Origin: Neosynechococcus sphagnicola sy1
GTDB lineage: Bacteria; Cyanobacteriota; Cyanobacteriia; Neosynechococcales; Neosynechococcaceae
Reading direction: 5' to 3'
Assembly (NCBI RefSeq): GCF_000775285.1
Contig: NZ_JJML01000051.1
Coordinates: 1-37,904 of the forward strand
Length of the DNA: 37,904 bases
Numbering within the stretch: the first letter of the stretch is position 1; each line of letters starts with the position of its first letter. The notes beneath the pieces are model-generated. The model was not told the DNA's origin, did not search any database, and saw only the letters and a list, made by a program, of their open reading frames with translations. A program made the translations under genes and the position numbers. Positions 1-9,412 of the stretch are shown piece by piece.

Positions 1-951
1 TGAAAAGCGGGATCGGGTTTCAGGGTGGCGTCTACGGGATCGGGGGTTGCCTTGCCAGGACAACAGGCTGCCATCGGGGTTAAACTGCACCAGCAGATCC
101 CCCAGGTACTTCCCCCATTCCCAAGCGGTGACCACCAGCACAGGTTGACCATCGGGGGCGGTCTCTACGATGGGATAGGGGTTGGTGGCACCGGGCATCG
201 TTCCCAAGGGGGTATGGGAGTGTCCACCCACTATGATGTCAATGCCTGCCACCTGCCGTGCGAGTTCTCGATCTGCAATCAATCCTAGGTGGGTAATGGC
301 AATAATCTTGTTTACTCCTTGGGCCTGCAGCGCTTGGACGGCGGTTTGAGCTGCCTGAATGGGGTCGGTAAAGGTAAGATCCTTTCCCGGACTGGAGAGA
401 ATTGGGGTCTCTGCCGTTGTCAATCCTAAGATCCCCAGCTTTTGTCCTCCCACCGGGAGAATTATCCAGGGCTTGATCTGGTTTTTGAGGACTGACGCTG
501 GTGCAGGTTCAAGATTGGCAGAGAGGAGGGGGAAATGGGCAGCATGAATGAAATCGGCCAGTACCTGTGGTCCCCGATCAAACTCATGGTTTCCTAGGGT
601 CGCCGCATCGTATTGCAAGACATTATAGAAATCCACATCGGCTTGCCCTTGGTATTGCAGGAAATAAAGGGTGCCCTGAAATATGTCTCCAGCATCAAGT
701 AACACGCTGGGAGTGCCCTGCTGTTGGCTCTGGGATCGCAATTGCTGGATCAGAGTTCGACGTCGAGCAATTCCCCCCAGTGGTTGATCCCCGAACTGCA
801 CGGGGTCGAGGTGGGCATGATGATCATTCGTATGCAGTAAGCGCAAGCTAAAACCAGGAGACTCCTGAACCAGCGCTGGGGGCACCAGGGTCAGTAACAA
901 AGTGGAAACCCCCAGGAAGAGTAACATCAAAACCCAACGCCAACGCCTCAT
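1..951 (-). CDS. 5'-nucleotidase / metallophosphatase (C-terminal part outside window, frameshifted)
   Basis: Secreted or membrane-anchored metallophosphoesterase of the UshA/5'-nucleotidase family, which removes phosphate from nucleotides outside the cytoplasm. The start is the ATG at 951-949, followed by basic residues and a hydrophobic stretch (about residues 5-28) that looks like a signal peptide or anchor. The family metal-site motifs appear in order: LLHTNDHHAHL, LLDAGDIFQGT, TLGNHEFDRG, ITHLG and GGHSHTPLG. The reading frame breaks at the G5 run 42-46. Removing one G restores a family-like continuation (NPDPVDATLKPDPAF) to the window edge. The 5'-nucleotidase C-terminal domain must lie beyond position 1. 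It is the last visible gene of a minus-strand run with the SAM hydrolase-like gene, 97 bases upstream. The family is clear; the exact substrate is not. Confidence 0.85.
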   Translation of the reverse strand, partial: MRRWRWVLMLLFLGVSTLLLTLVPPALVQESPGFSLRLLHTNDHHAHLDPVQFGDQPLGGIARRRTLIQQLRSQSQQQGTPSVLLDAGDIFQGTLYFLQYQGQADVDFYNVLQYDAATLGNHEFDRGPQVLADFIHAAHFPLLSANLEPAPASVLKNQIKPWIILPVGGQKLGILGLTTAETPILSSPGKDLTFTDPIQAAQTAVQALQAQGVNKIIAITHLGLIADRELARQVAGIDIIVGGHSHTPLGTMPGATNPYPIVETAPDGQPVLVVTAWEWGKYLGDLLVQFNPDGSLLSWQGNPRSRRRHPETRSRFS

Positions 952-1048
952 CCTCCGCTCTCCTTGGCTATGACATGCAACAACAACTCACTGCCCCGCC
1001 CTGCTTTGAGGCTATATGCAGCGGCTGATCCCCGACAAGATCGCTGGA

Positions 1049-1830
1049 TCACAACCATAGCAACTCTACATCCACTGTGGTTCCCAGTCCTAGCTGGAGT
1101 TGTTGATGGGCACTCCCACCATTGACCGCAATTTCCACCCAACCATGACTCCCCACTAAGGCCAGGGGTTGCTGGGGGGGGGTCAATCGCTGTAGGTGTG
1201 GCAGCCAGGAATGGTCATGGATCGGACACGGCTGTACCACCCTTGGCCTTGCACCCAGTCCCCAGGAATATTGGTAATTAAGTTCCCAAAGTGATCGATG
1301 TATTGAATCAGTCCCGTCATCCCCCGCGTGGTTGCTGTGGCAGCGAGAATTGAGCCAACCACTAGGCTTTCTGGGGCGATCGCCCTTCCCAGGTGGGGCA
1401 AGGGTACGCCACAGGCCAGGTGGGCACCTACGGGAGCGAAAATATCCCGACCATGGAAGGTGGGACTGGGATCAGGGGTGCGCCAGTAGGCGCGATGGGT
1501 TAGCTCTACCCCTTGAATCCAGGTATCCGGTTGCCAGATACCGCTGAACACCCCGTTATCTGGGCCAACAAAGTAACCCTGGGGGGTTTCGAGGGCGATC
1601 GCCCGCCGCTGACTACCCACCCCTGGATCGACGACAGCGATGTAGACGGTTCCCACGGGGAGGTAGGCCACGGCATTGATTAAGTTAAACCGAGCGGCGG
1701 CAATATCGTGGGGTGGAATCTGGTGGGTGAGATCCAGAACCCGAATCTGGGGATGAATCTGGGCGATGACCCCCTTGAGCACTGCAACGTAGATATCCTG
1801 CTGGCCAAAATCACTCAAGAGGGCGATCAT
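1049..1830 (-). CDS. SAM hydroxide adenosyltransferase-like protein (DUF62), frameshifted
   Basis: Member of the DUF62 / SAM hydroxide adenosyltransferase family, related to fluorinases and chlorinases. Known members split S-adenosylmethionine using water or hydroxide. The N-terminus MIALLSDFG and the motifs LDLTHQIPPHDI, VVDPGVG and VGPDNGVFSG are typical. The chosen start is the ATG at 1830, because the family begins at this motif; an in-frame ATG at 1860 would add ten residues. The frame is lost near 1240-1242 (CCC on the plus strand). Restoring one base joins it to the C-terminal domain, which ends with GLGTTVDVELL and a stop at 1049, giving about 260 residues. The start overlaps the end of the upstream methyltransferase gene by about 20 bases, so the two are probably co-transcribed. 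The halogenase-specific loop was not assessed. Confidence 0.82.
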
Positions 1831-2302
1831 GCGGCAGGGGGTGCTGTTTACTGTACTCATAAATGGCGATCGCGGCAGCGGTCTGGACATTCAACGATTC
1901 CACCATACCTGCCTGGGGGATCACCACCGATTGATCACACTGATCCAAAATTTCAGGGGGAATGCCCGTTAGCTCTCGCCCGAGGATCAAAACCGTCGAT
2001 TGTGGGAACCTAAATTCTGGGAGAGGGACTGCCCTAGGGTGGGCTTCCAGGGCGATCGCCCGGTAGCCAGATTGTTGCTGGGTTAAAATCCATTCCGGTA
2101 GCTCCAGGGGCGTACAGATGTGCAACGGCTGCCAACGATGGGCAGAGACTGCTAAGTCACGAAACGCTGCCCGTTGCGTCATGGAGGCATCACCCGTAAC
2201 CAACGCGGCTAACCGAAAGGCTTCAGCGGTGCGACACAGTCCACCCAAATTGGCGGGGTTCTGAACCAGAGTGGCACAGATGATCAGGTTACGGCGTGGC
2301 AT
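1811..2302 (-). CDS. TrmH/SpoU-family RNA 2'-O-methyltransferase
   Basis: SPOUT-class methyltransferase of the TrmH family, which uses SAM to methylate ribose 2'-OH in tRNA or rRNA. Family motifs are visible: NPANLGGLCRTAEAF near the N-terminus (motif 1), VLILGRELTGIP (motif 2) and VESLNVQTAAAIAIYEY near the C-terminus (motif 3, the knot that holds SAM). At about 163 residues it is a minimal protein without the extra N-terminal RNA-binding domain seen in RlmB. The start at 2302 (MPRRNLIIC) is preferred; an in-frame start at 2329 adds nine residues. It probably leads the minus-strand operon with the DUF62 and nucleotidase genes. The specific RNA target cannot be inferred from sequence alone. 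Confidence 0.85.
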   Translation of the reverse strand: MPRRNLIICATLVQNPANLGGLCRTAEAFRLAALVTGDASMTQRAAFRDLAVSAHRWQPLHICTPLELPEWILTQQQSGYRAIALEAHPRAVPLPEFRFPQSTVLILGRELTGIPPEILDQCDQSVVIPQAGMVESLNVQTAAAIAIYEYSKQHPLPHDRPLE

Positions 2303-2448
2303 TTTCCAGTAGCTATGTCGCTTGCCCACGGCGAGAGTAACGGTCGATGGAACTCAAAAAAGATATATTTGAAAAATTCTGTAACAATAAACACATTTTT
2401 CTGGATAGGTGCTAGATTAAAGAAGTCACCCACTCAATGCTTATAGAG

Positions 2449-2613
2449 ATGTCAGCCATGGCTAACAATCGTCACTCTGGTTTAAAGCAAGTTTCTGAAA
2501 CTCACCGTATCAATCTGCGCCTGAATATCCAACGCCGTTTGGAAGCCGCTAGAGCTAAGGGCGATGAAAGTCTGATTCAGCAACTAGAAGCAGAAGCTCA
2601 CTATGTTGGGTAA
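2449..2613 (+). CDS. small basic protein, unrecognised (51-54 aa)
   Basis: Short open frame with ATGs at 2449 and 2458 and a TAA at 2611-2613. The product is charged, mostly helical in prediction by eye, and rich in Arg, Gln and Glu. It starts MANNRHSGLKQVSETHR (from 2458) and ends in EAEAHYVG. It has no signal peptide, Cys or membrane segment. The gene has its own spacer on both sides. A leader with an AT-rich stretch (about 2360-2420) that could hold the promoter precedes it, and a hairpin at 2657-2688 follows the stop. This isolated arrangement and the ordinary codon use argue for a real gene. I do not recognise a named family and assign no function. Confidence 0.6.
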   Translation: MSAMANNRHSGLKQVSETHRINLRLNIQRRLEAARAKGDESLIQQLEAEAHYVG

Positions 2614-2656
2614 TGATACCCAATAAACCATCCTTAGCAGCTTTTGTAATAGCAAG

Positions 2657-2688
2657 GTGAAGGGACAGCAAGTTTGCTGTCCCTTCAC
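2657..2688 (+). terminator. hairpin after the small protein gene
   Basis: Perfect inverted repeat with 15-base arms (2657-2671 and 2674-2688, sequence GTGAAGGGACAGCAA and its complement), 43 bases after the stop of the small gene. The run of T after it is poor, so it is either a weak intrinsic terminator or a 3' stabilising hairpin. Confidence 0.55.
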
Positions 2689-2810
2689 TACTTTAAACTC
2701 CAAGGGCACTGACGCTCTGCAGGGATTCTCGTGCTAGCTCCTTTCCCTCCAATCCTTGGATGTCCTGTAGCTTCAAGTATGAACGTCACTCCAGTGAGTC
2801 ACCATCAAAG

Positions 2811-2845
2811 AAACGGTAGAGATGTGATCATCTCTACCGTTTTTT
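2811..2845. terminator. bidirectional Rho-independent terminator (clpC 3' end)
   Basis: Perfect 14-base stem (2811-2824 with 2829-2842) with a TGAT loop. On the plus strand it runs into six T (2840-2845). On the minus strand it is followed by TTTCTTT, so it can end clpC, whose stop is at 2868, and also transcription arriving from the small gene. Confidence 0.85.
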
Positions 2846-2867
2846 ACAAGCATGGATGAAAATCAGG

Positions 2868-5355
2868 TCAGGATAACTGTGGTGCCGCTTCCGGCAAAAG
2901 TTCCTGAGGTTGTTGACTGGGCAGAACCTTTACCTGACCCTCACTGTCGATGTCTACAGAGGCAAGATCTCCTTCTTTGACACGACCTGACAGAATTTCC
3001 TCTGCCAGCACATCTTCCAGTAGCCGCATGATGGCGCGACGGAGGGGACGAGCACCGTAACTAGGGTTATAGCCTTCTTCCACCAGTCGGTCTTTAAATC
3101 GCTCGGTCACTTCCAGGGTAATCCCTTGCTCTGTGAGACGCTTGAAGAGATCTCGCAACAGAATGTCTGCAATTTCCTTCACCTCGTCCTTCGTCAATTG
3201 ACGGAAGACAATGATCTCATCAAGACGATTGAGGAATTCCGGACGGAAGTACTGTTTCAACTCTTCGTTGACCAAGGAACGAATCCGGTGGTATTGAGAC
3301 TCTGACTGACTTTCAGTCGAGAACTCAAAGCCCAGACCTCCCCCACCCTTCTCGATCACCTTGGAGCCAATGTTAGATGTCATGATCAGCAGGGTGTTCT
3401 TGAAGTCTACGGTGCGACCCTTGGCATCTGTCAGGCGGCCATCCTCTAGAATTTGCAGCAGCATATTGAAGACATCAGGGTGTGCCTTCTCAATTTCATC
3501 AAACAACACGACCGTATAAGGCCGACGACGAACTGCTTCAGTGAGTTGTCCCCCTTCGTTATAGCCAACATAACCAGGGGGTGAGCCAATGAGCTTGGAG
3601 ACGGTGTGCCGCTCCATATACTCCGACATATCCAGTCGGATCATGGCCTCTTCAGACCCAAAGAAGTAGGCAGCGAGCGCCTTCGTCAACTCCGTTTTCC
3701 CAACACCCGTTGGCCCTGAGAAGATAAAGCTGGCAATGGGACGGTTGGGATTTTTTAACCCCACCCTTGCCCGCCGGATGGCACGAGAGACCGCCTTCAC
3801 GGCTTCATCCTGACCAATGAGACGTTGGTGCAGCGTATCTTCCATGTGGAGCAGCTTTTCGGATTCAGATTCCGTTAGCTTGTTGACGGGAACCCCTGTC
3901 CAAGAGGCTACAATATGGGCGATGTCCTCTTCGTCAACAATGGGGACAATTTCGTCACCACTGGCGGCATCGGTTTTCTTGGTTTGGGAAATGGAGCGAA
4001 TCTGAGCTTTGATTTCCATTTCGCGATCACGCAGTTCCCCGGCCCGGTCAAAGTCCTGAGAACGAACTGCATCGTCCTTCTCTTTCAGCACTTGGCGGAG
4101 TTGCTTATCGAGTTCTTTGGCGGCAGGGGGCAGTTGCGAGTTTAACAACCGTACCCGTGATCCTGCTTCGTCAATTAAGTCGATGGCTTTGTCAGGTAGG
4201 AAGCGATCGGAAATATAGCGATCGGAGAGCTTGGCCGCTGCTTCTAAGGCAATGTCCGAGATCTTCAGTTTGTGGTGCTGCTCATAACGCTCTCGCAGTC
4301 CCCGGAGAATTTCGATGGTTTCATCGACGGTTGGCTCACCCACCATCACTGGTTGGAACCGACGTTCCAAGGCTGCATCCCGTTCAATATGTTTGCGATA
4401 TTCATCCAGAGTAGTCGCCCCGATGCACTGCAATTCTCCCCGCGCCAAGGCCGGTTTGAGAATGTTAGCGGCATCTATTGCCCCCTCAGCAGCCCCCGCA
4501 CCAATTAGGGTATGCACTTCATCAATGACTAAGATCACATTCCCCGCAGAACGAATCTCATCCATAATCTTTTTTCAAGCGCTCTTCAAATTCACCCCGA
4601 TATTTGGTGCCTGCGACCAGGAGACCAATATCCAGCGTGACAACGCGCTTTTCTTCCAGGATGTCGGGGACATCATTGTTGGCGATCCGCTGGGCGAGTC
4701 CTTCTGCGATCGCCGTTTTACCGACCCCAGGCTCTCCAATCAGAACGGGATTGTTTTTCGTCCGACGACCCAAGATTTGAATGACTCGCTCAATTTCCTT
4801 CAGCCGTCCGACAACGGGATCGAGTTTACCTTCAGCTGCCATCTGGGTGAGATTGGCTCCGAACTCATCCAGGGTAGGAGTCTTGGTTCGACCTTGACTG
4901 CTGCCAGCGGTAACTTCGGCGGTTTCCCCCAGCATGCGAATGACCTGGGTTCGCACTTTGGCCAGATCTACCCCTAGATTTTCCAGAACTCTAGCAGCGA
5001 CCCCTTCTCCTTCTCGAATTAATCCTAGAAGTAGGTGTTCGGTGCCGATATAGTTGTGGCCAAGCTGACGAGCTTCTTCTAAAGATAATTCCAGAACTCG
5101 TTTGGCTCTGGGCGTAAAGGGAATCTCAACGGCAACAAAGCCAGAACCACGTCCGATGATCTTTTCAACTTCAATCCGGGCATCTTTGAGGTTAACACCC
5201 ATGGATTTCAGCACTTTGGCGGCGACGCCGGTCCCTTCTCCAATCAGACCCAGGAGGATCTGCTCTGTACCCACGAAGTTATGACCCAGGCGGCGGGCTT
5301 CCTCTTGGGCCAGCATAATCACCTTAATGGCTTTTTCTGTGAAGCGTTCAAACAT
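2868..5355 (-). CDS. clpC: ATP-dependent Clp protease ATPase subunit ClpC, frameshifted
   Basis: Class I HSP100 AAA+ unfoldase that feeds substrates into ClpP; ClpC is normally essential in cyanobacteria. In order it shows two Clp_N repeats (about residues 1-145), D1 Walker A GEPGVGKT (207-214), D1 Walker [11 protein letters not shown], an arginine-finger region, a UVR-like middle segment ([15 protein letters not shown]), D2 Walker A GPTGVGKT, and the D2 sequence [20 protein letters not shown]. The frame breaks at the T6 run 4570-4575 (A6 in the coding strand). Removing one base gives [16 protein letters not shown], exactly the family sequence, and a product of about 828 residues. I treat the break as a sequencing error. 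The gene follows rimI on the same strand with 146 bases between, and ends in a strong terminator. Confidence 0.95.
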
Positions 5356-5501
5356 GGCTTGTATCCATTACCTGCTGCGTGCCGGTACGCTGATTCTAGC
5401 ATAGGGAAAACTTCCTGCTGCCAAGGACGGAACAACAGGTACTTGGGGTGATTTCCCCCCACGCCCCATTTGCAACAAGATGAGTCGAGTCCAAAGGGAA
5501 A

Positions 5502-6129
5502 TTATTCGCAGAGAGGGGGACGCAAGTCAAGGCTTGGACAGGGGGAGTTCGGGGATCGGAGTAATTTCCAACCCAACGCTTGCAATCGTTGCTCAAGGGG
5601 GAACTGCCAGTCTTGGAGGAGATGCTGAAACTCCGAGGACTGCAACTGTCCGCGCCAGAGGATTAAGGCATCTTCCTGGGTGTCTGGATAGTAGCGACAT
5701 CTGCGCCCTGCGACTTGAAACCCAAATCGTTGGTAGAGGGCGATCGCGGCACTATTAGAAACCCGTACCTCCAAGGTAGCCCAAGCCAACCCCCGTTGGC
5801 GGGCAATCACCAGCAAGCGATGGAGTAAAACCTGCGCGAATCCTTGTCGCCGATAGGCAGGGTGCACGGCCAAAATTGTGATGTGGGCTTCATCTAAAAT
5901 TGCCCATAGACAACCCAAACCTACAAGAACCCGGGGGAGTATCCGGAGATTGGGTCAATCCCCATAGTTCACTGTTGGGACTGGCCAGCTCCCGCTGGTA
6001 ACCTTCCCCTGTCCAAAGACCACCGAAGCAGATCTGGTCAAGTTCCACTACGGCGGGGAGTAAATCAGCACTGAGGGGTTTCAGTTCAACCCAATTGCAA
6101 GTTTGGTGCTCTGTAGCTCTGAAATTCAA
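5502..6129 (-). CDS. rimI: GNAT acetyltransferase, RimI-like (ribosomal protein S18 alanine N-acetyltransferase), frameshifted
   Basis: GNAT-fold N-acetyltransferase that transfers acetyl from acetyl-CoA, probably to a ribosomal protein N-terminus. The acetyl-CoA pyrophosphate loop (V-x-P-x-[R]-R-x-G-x-[GA]) appears as AVHPAYRRQGFAQVLL, followed by LEVRVSNSAAIALYQRFGF, the usual RimI C-terminal motif. The N-terminal strand includes LDQICFGGLWTGEGYQREL, with a Trp typical of RimI. The frame is lost in the G5 run 5933-5937. Deleting one G joins WGLTQSPDT to RVLVGLGCLWAILDEAHIT, giving about 208 residues. The gene is divergent from lysA across a 59-base spacer that should hold both promoters, and lies upstream of clpC on the same strand. 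Confidence 0.85.
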
Positions 6130-6188
6130 GACAGGAGGGGCTAATTTTCGGGTAGGCTCTAAGGAGACGCTCTATCCAGTTATAAACA

Positions 6189-7607
6189 ATGGTCGCAACT
6201 TACTCGGCGGAGGTTCAAACATCAGGTCGTCAATACTTATTATCTACTGCTAGGGCTGCACTGGCGGCTCCCAATCAATCTCTGTTGCCCCTCACCGCCC
6301 AGGTGAATCACCAAGACCATCTGGAAATTGGCGGCTGCGATGTTGTGAAATTGGTGCAGCAGTATGGTTCTCCCCTGTATATTTTGGATGAGACGACCCT
6401 CCGCACCGCCTGTCAGCAGTATCGAGAGGCCTTCGAGCGTTACTATCCGGGGGACTCTCAAGTTCTCTATGCCTCCAAGGCCTGGAATTGCTTGGCGGTG
6501 TGTGCGATCGCCGATCAAGAGGGATTGGGGATCGATGTCGTCTCTGGTGGGGAACTCTATACAGCCCTGCAAGCTGGGGTGAGTCCAGAAAAACTCTACC
6601 TCCATGGCAATAACAAGTCACGGGAAGAGCTGACCCTCGCGGTTACCTGTGGTTGTCGCATTGTGGTGGATAACTGGCTGGACTTACAGACCCTAGTGGC
6701 GATCGCGGCAGAGAGACCTAGTGCCCCCCCGATCCCGATCTTGATTCGCCTCACCCCTGGAATTGAGTGTCATACCCACGAATATATTCGTACCGGCCAT
6801 CTAGATAGCAAATTTGGGTTTGATCCCAACCAACTGGACGAGGTCTTTACCTTGATCAGCCAACAGTCCTGCCTCTCCTGCCTGGGTCTCCATGCCCACA
6901 TTGGCTCCCAAATCTTTGAACTACAGCCCCACGCCGATTTGGCCAGTGTGATGGTGCAATGGCTGGTCAAGGCCAACAGCTATGGTCTCCCCGTTACAGA
7001 AGTCAACATTGGGGGCGGACTGGGAATTTGTTATACCGAGGCGGATGATCCCCCCAGCATTGATGCCTGGGTGAAGGTGATTTGTGATGCCATGGTCACC
7101 GCCTGTCAGATCCAACAGTTGCCCCTCCCCAAACTCCTGTCTGAACCCGGTCGCTCGGTGATTGGCCCCGCCTGTGTCACTGCTTATACCCAGGGAAGTC
7201 GAAAAACAATCCCAGGGCTACGTACCTATCTCAGCGTCGATGGCGGGATGTCAGATAATCCCCGCCCCATTACCTACCAGTCTTTGTATCGGGTGGTGGT
7301 CGCCAACCGGATGTCAGCCCCCCTAACCCAGACTGTGGCGATCGCTGGTAAACATTGTGAGTCAGGGGATATCCTGATTAAGGAAGCGAAGGTTCCTGAA
7401 ACGGAGACGGGAGACATTCTGGTAGTGATGGCAACCGGGGCTTACAACTACAGCATGGCTTCCAACTACAATCGCTTACCCCGACCTGCAGCCGTCCTAG
7501 TTCAGGCTGGGGACAGTCATTTGATCTTGCAACGGGAAACCTATGCGGACCTGATCCGTCAAGATTCACTGCCGGAACGGTTGAGCCAGTCTCGAACCGA
7601 AGGGTAG
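6189..7607 (+). CDS. lysA: diaminopimelate decarboxylase
   Basis: PLP-dependent decarboxylase that converts meso-diaminopimelate to L-lysine, the last step of lysine synthesis in the cytoplasm. It is a fold-III alanine-racemase-like TIM barrel with the PLP lysine in VLYASKAWN (about K97). Further motifs are GLGIDVVSGGEL, the phosphate-binding EVNIGGGLGI, SEPGRSVIGPAC, and the C-terminal catalytic segment CESGDIL followed by GAYNYSMASNYN. At 472 residues it is slightly longer than the usual 420-460 because of an N-terminal extension of about 45 residues, which is common in cyanobacteria. The start ATG at 6189 opens the frame cleanly. It heads a plus-strand series with the diadenylate cyclase and uppS genes. 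Confidence 0.95.
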   Translation: MVATYSAEVQTSGRQYLLSTARAALAAPNQSLLPLTAQVNHQDHLEIGGCDVVKLVQQYGSPLYILDETTLRTACQQYREAFERYYPGDSQVLYASKAWNCLAVCAIADQEGLGIDVVSGGELYTALQAGVSPEKLYLHGNNKSREELTLAVTCGCRIVVDNWLDLQTLVAIAAERPSAPPIPILIRLTPGIECHTHEYIRTGHLDSKFGFDPNQLDEVFTLISQQSCLSCLGLHAHIGSQIFELQPHADLASVMVQWLVKANSYGLPVTEVNIGGGLGICYTEADDPPSIDAWVKVICDAMVTACQIQQLPLPKLLSEPGRSVIGPACVTAYTQGSRKTIPGLRTYLSVDGGMSDNPRPITYQSLYRVVVANRMSAPLTQTVAIAGKHCESGDILIKEAKVPETETGDILVVMATGAYNYSMASNYNRLPRPAAVLVQAGDSHLILQRETYADLIRQDSLPERLSQSRTEG

Positions 7608-7688
7608 GGTCATGCTCTGCTTCTGAAACTCGCAAGGCTTTCTGATGTAAATCTACGCAAGCGCGTTGGATGTGTCACTCCAGGTCTA

Positions 7689-8612
7689 ATGGGATATCCG
7701 TGGACACAATGGCTGCATAATCCTGGCTGGACTCGGTCCTTGCTGTTACAGCTAGTTGATGTTGGCTTAGTCCTGGCACTCACCTATATTGTGCTGGTGA
7801 TCATTGGGGAGCGACGAACCCTATGGATGGTGCGTGGATTCCTTGTATTGATGCTAGCATCCACTATTAGTAGCCGCATTGGGCTTACCCTCCTGAGTTT
7901 TGTGTTGAGCAATTTGGTGATTGGCTCTGCCGTTGCTATGGCTGTGATTCTGCAATCAGAGTTTCGCCGCTTCCTAGAGCAATTAGGTCGAGGGGAGGTG
8001 ATCCAACTGTTTCAGCCGTCCCAGCGGGTGATCCCCAAGGCAGGGAGTGTGATTGATGAAATTGTCGAGGCGGTCAAAGAACTGTCCCAACGGCGGACGG
8101 GAGCCCTGCTGCTCCTGGAAACCAATCAACCCATTGATGAGCGAGATTTTTCAGTGCCGGGGGTGCGACTGAACGCTGAGATTTCTAAGGAACTATTACA
8201 GACAATTTTTCAGACCACCACCCTCCTCCACGATGGAGCGGTCTTGATTCGGGGATCACGGGTGATGGCAGCGGGGGTGATTTTACCGCTGTCAGAGCGC
8301 ACGGCTTCTCGGCAACTGGGGACACGCCACCGAGCAGCGATGGGAATTACAGAACGGGTGGAAAATTGTCTGTGTATTGTGGTTTCAGAGGAAACTGGAT
8401 CAATCTCCCTGGCAGAGCGTGGGGGGCTGAATCGCCCCTTAACAAGCAGTAAACTGAAGGAGTTGTTGGAAGCACGGTTCTCCCAATCTGTTGATCGCGA
8501 AACAGTGGCTCCTGATCTCCGCACATTGAGCCGGCAATTGCTGTCTCAGGGATTGGCACTTCTGTCACGGTTCCTCCGGCTTCCAGCATCCGCTTCTCGG
8601 GAGAAGAAATGA
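7689..8612 (+). CDS. cdaA: diadenylate cyclase, CdaA type (TIGR00159)
   Basis: Membrane-bound DAC-domain enzyme that joins two ATP into cyclic di-AMP, a second messenger controlling potassium and osmotic balance. Three hydrophobic segments lie in the first 90 residues (about 17-40, 48-66 and 68-88), as in CdaA. The catalytic domain carries the two defining motifs: DGA in [11 protein letters not shown] (182-184) and RHRAA in [10 protein letters not shown] (213-217). [15 protein letters not shown] is also typical. At 307 residues it is slightly longer than firmicute CdaA. The end overlaps the uppS start by four bases (ATGA), implying translational coupling. A CdaR/YbbR regulator gene, the usual firmicute partner, is absent here. 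Confidence 0.93.
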   Translation: MGYPWTQWLHNPGWTRSLLLQLVDVGLVLALTYIVLVIIGERRTLWMVRGFLVLMLASTISSRIGLTLLSFVLSNLVIGSAVAMAVILQSEFRRFLEQLGRGEVIQLFQPSQRVIPKAGSVIDEIVEAVKELSQRRTGALLLLETNQPIDERDFSVPGVRLNAEISKELLQTIFQTTTLLHDGAVLIRGSRVMAAGVILPLSERTASRQLGTRHRAAMGITERVENCLCIVVSEETGSISLAERGGLNRPLTSSKLKELLEARFSQSVDRETVAPDLRTLSRQLLSQGLALLSRFLRLPASASREKK

Positions 8613-9358
8613 CTGGCAACCAAACCGTTTTGCAAAAATTACCCGCCGATTTAGAACGCGATCGCCTACCCAAGCATGTAGCGGTAATTATGGATGGCAA
8701 TGGCCGCTGGGCAAAGCGCCAGGGGTTGCCCCGAATTATGGGTCATCGTCGGGGGGTCGATGCCCTGAAGAATCTGCTCCGGTGTTGTCAGGACTGGGGA
8801 ATTCAAGCCCTAACCGCCTACGCTTTCTCCACAGAGAATTGGGGTCGGCCCCTAGAAGAAGTTGATTTCTTGATGACCTTGTTTGAGCGGGTGTTGCGGC
8901 AGGAGTTGCGGGAGATGATCCAGGAAAATGTCCGGATCAATTTTGTCGGTAACTTACATGCCCTCCCCAAAACCCTGCAATTGGAAATTGAACGCTCCAT
9001 GGCTGCCACGCAACAGAGTCAGGGCATTCAGTTTACCGTAGCAACCAACTATGGCGGGCGGCAGGAAATTTTACAAGCCTGTCGGGCGATCGCCACGGAG
9101 GTGCAGCAGGGATTACTGCAACCCCAGGATATTGATGAAGCCATTTTTGAGCGCCATCTTTATACCGCAGGAATCTGCGATCCAGATTTACTGATCCGCA
9201 CCAGTGGGGAAATGCGAATCAGTAACTTTTTACTCTGGCAGATGGCCTATGCTGAAATTTATATCACTGAAGCCCTGTGGCCGGACTTTGATCGGGCCGA
9301 ATTTCACCAGGCTCTCTGTGCCTATCAGCAGCGCGATCGCCGCTTTGGCAGCGTTTAA
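8609..9358 (+). CDS. uppS: isoprenyl transferase (undecaprenyl diphosphate synthase)
   Basis: Cis-prenyltransferase that extends farnesyl diphosphate with isopentenyl diphosphate to make the lipid carrier for peptidoglycan. Motifs are clear: [17 protein letters not shown] (catalytic Asp in MDGNG, about D29), [20 protein letters not shown], and the C-terminal [18 protein letters not shown] with the WPDF end. The 249-residue length matches the family. The start ATG at 8609 overlaps the last codons of the diadenylate cyclase gene, so the two are co-translated. It probably acts at the cytoplasmic face of the membrane. Confidence 0.95.
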   Translation: MTGNQTVLQKLPADLERDRLPKHVAVIMDGNGRWAKRQGLPRIMGHRRGVDALKNLLRCCQDWGIQALTAYAFSTENWGRPLEEVDFLMTLFERVLRQELREMIQENVRINFVGNLHALPKTLQLEIERSMAATQQSQGIQFTVATNYGGRQEILQACRAIATEVQQGLLQPQDIDEAIFERHLYTAGICDPDLLIRTSGEMRISNFLLWQMAYAEIYITEALWPDFDRAEFHQALCAYQQRDRRFGSV

Positions 9359-9412
9359 ACAGACCCTCTTGCACCATTACTTGTTAACTCCCTCAAACCG
9401 GAGCCCTGAAGC

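Noticed and set aside
4558..4580. Programmed ribosomal frameshift in clpC
   Set aside because: The break needs +1 or -2 movement at a run that is not in a slippery phase, and seven other genes show the same single-base defects.
4315..4977. 220-residue frame on the plus strand
   Set aside because: It is antisense to clpC, whose protein sequence is unmistakable; codon pattern shadow.
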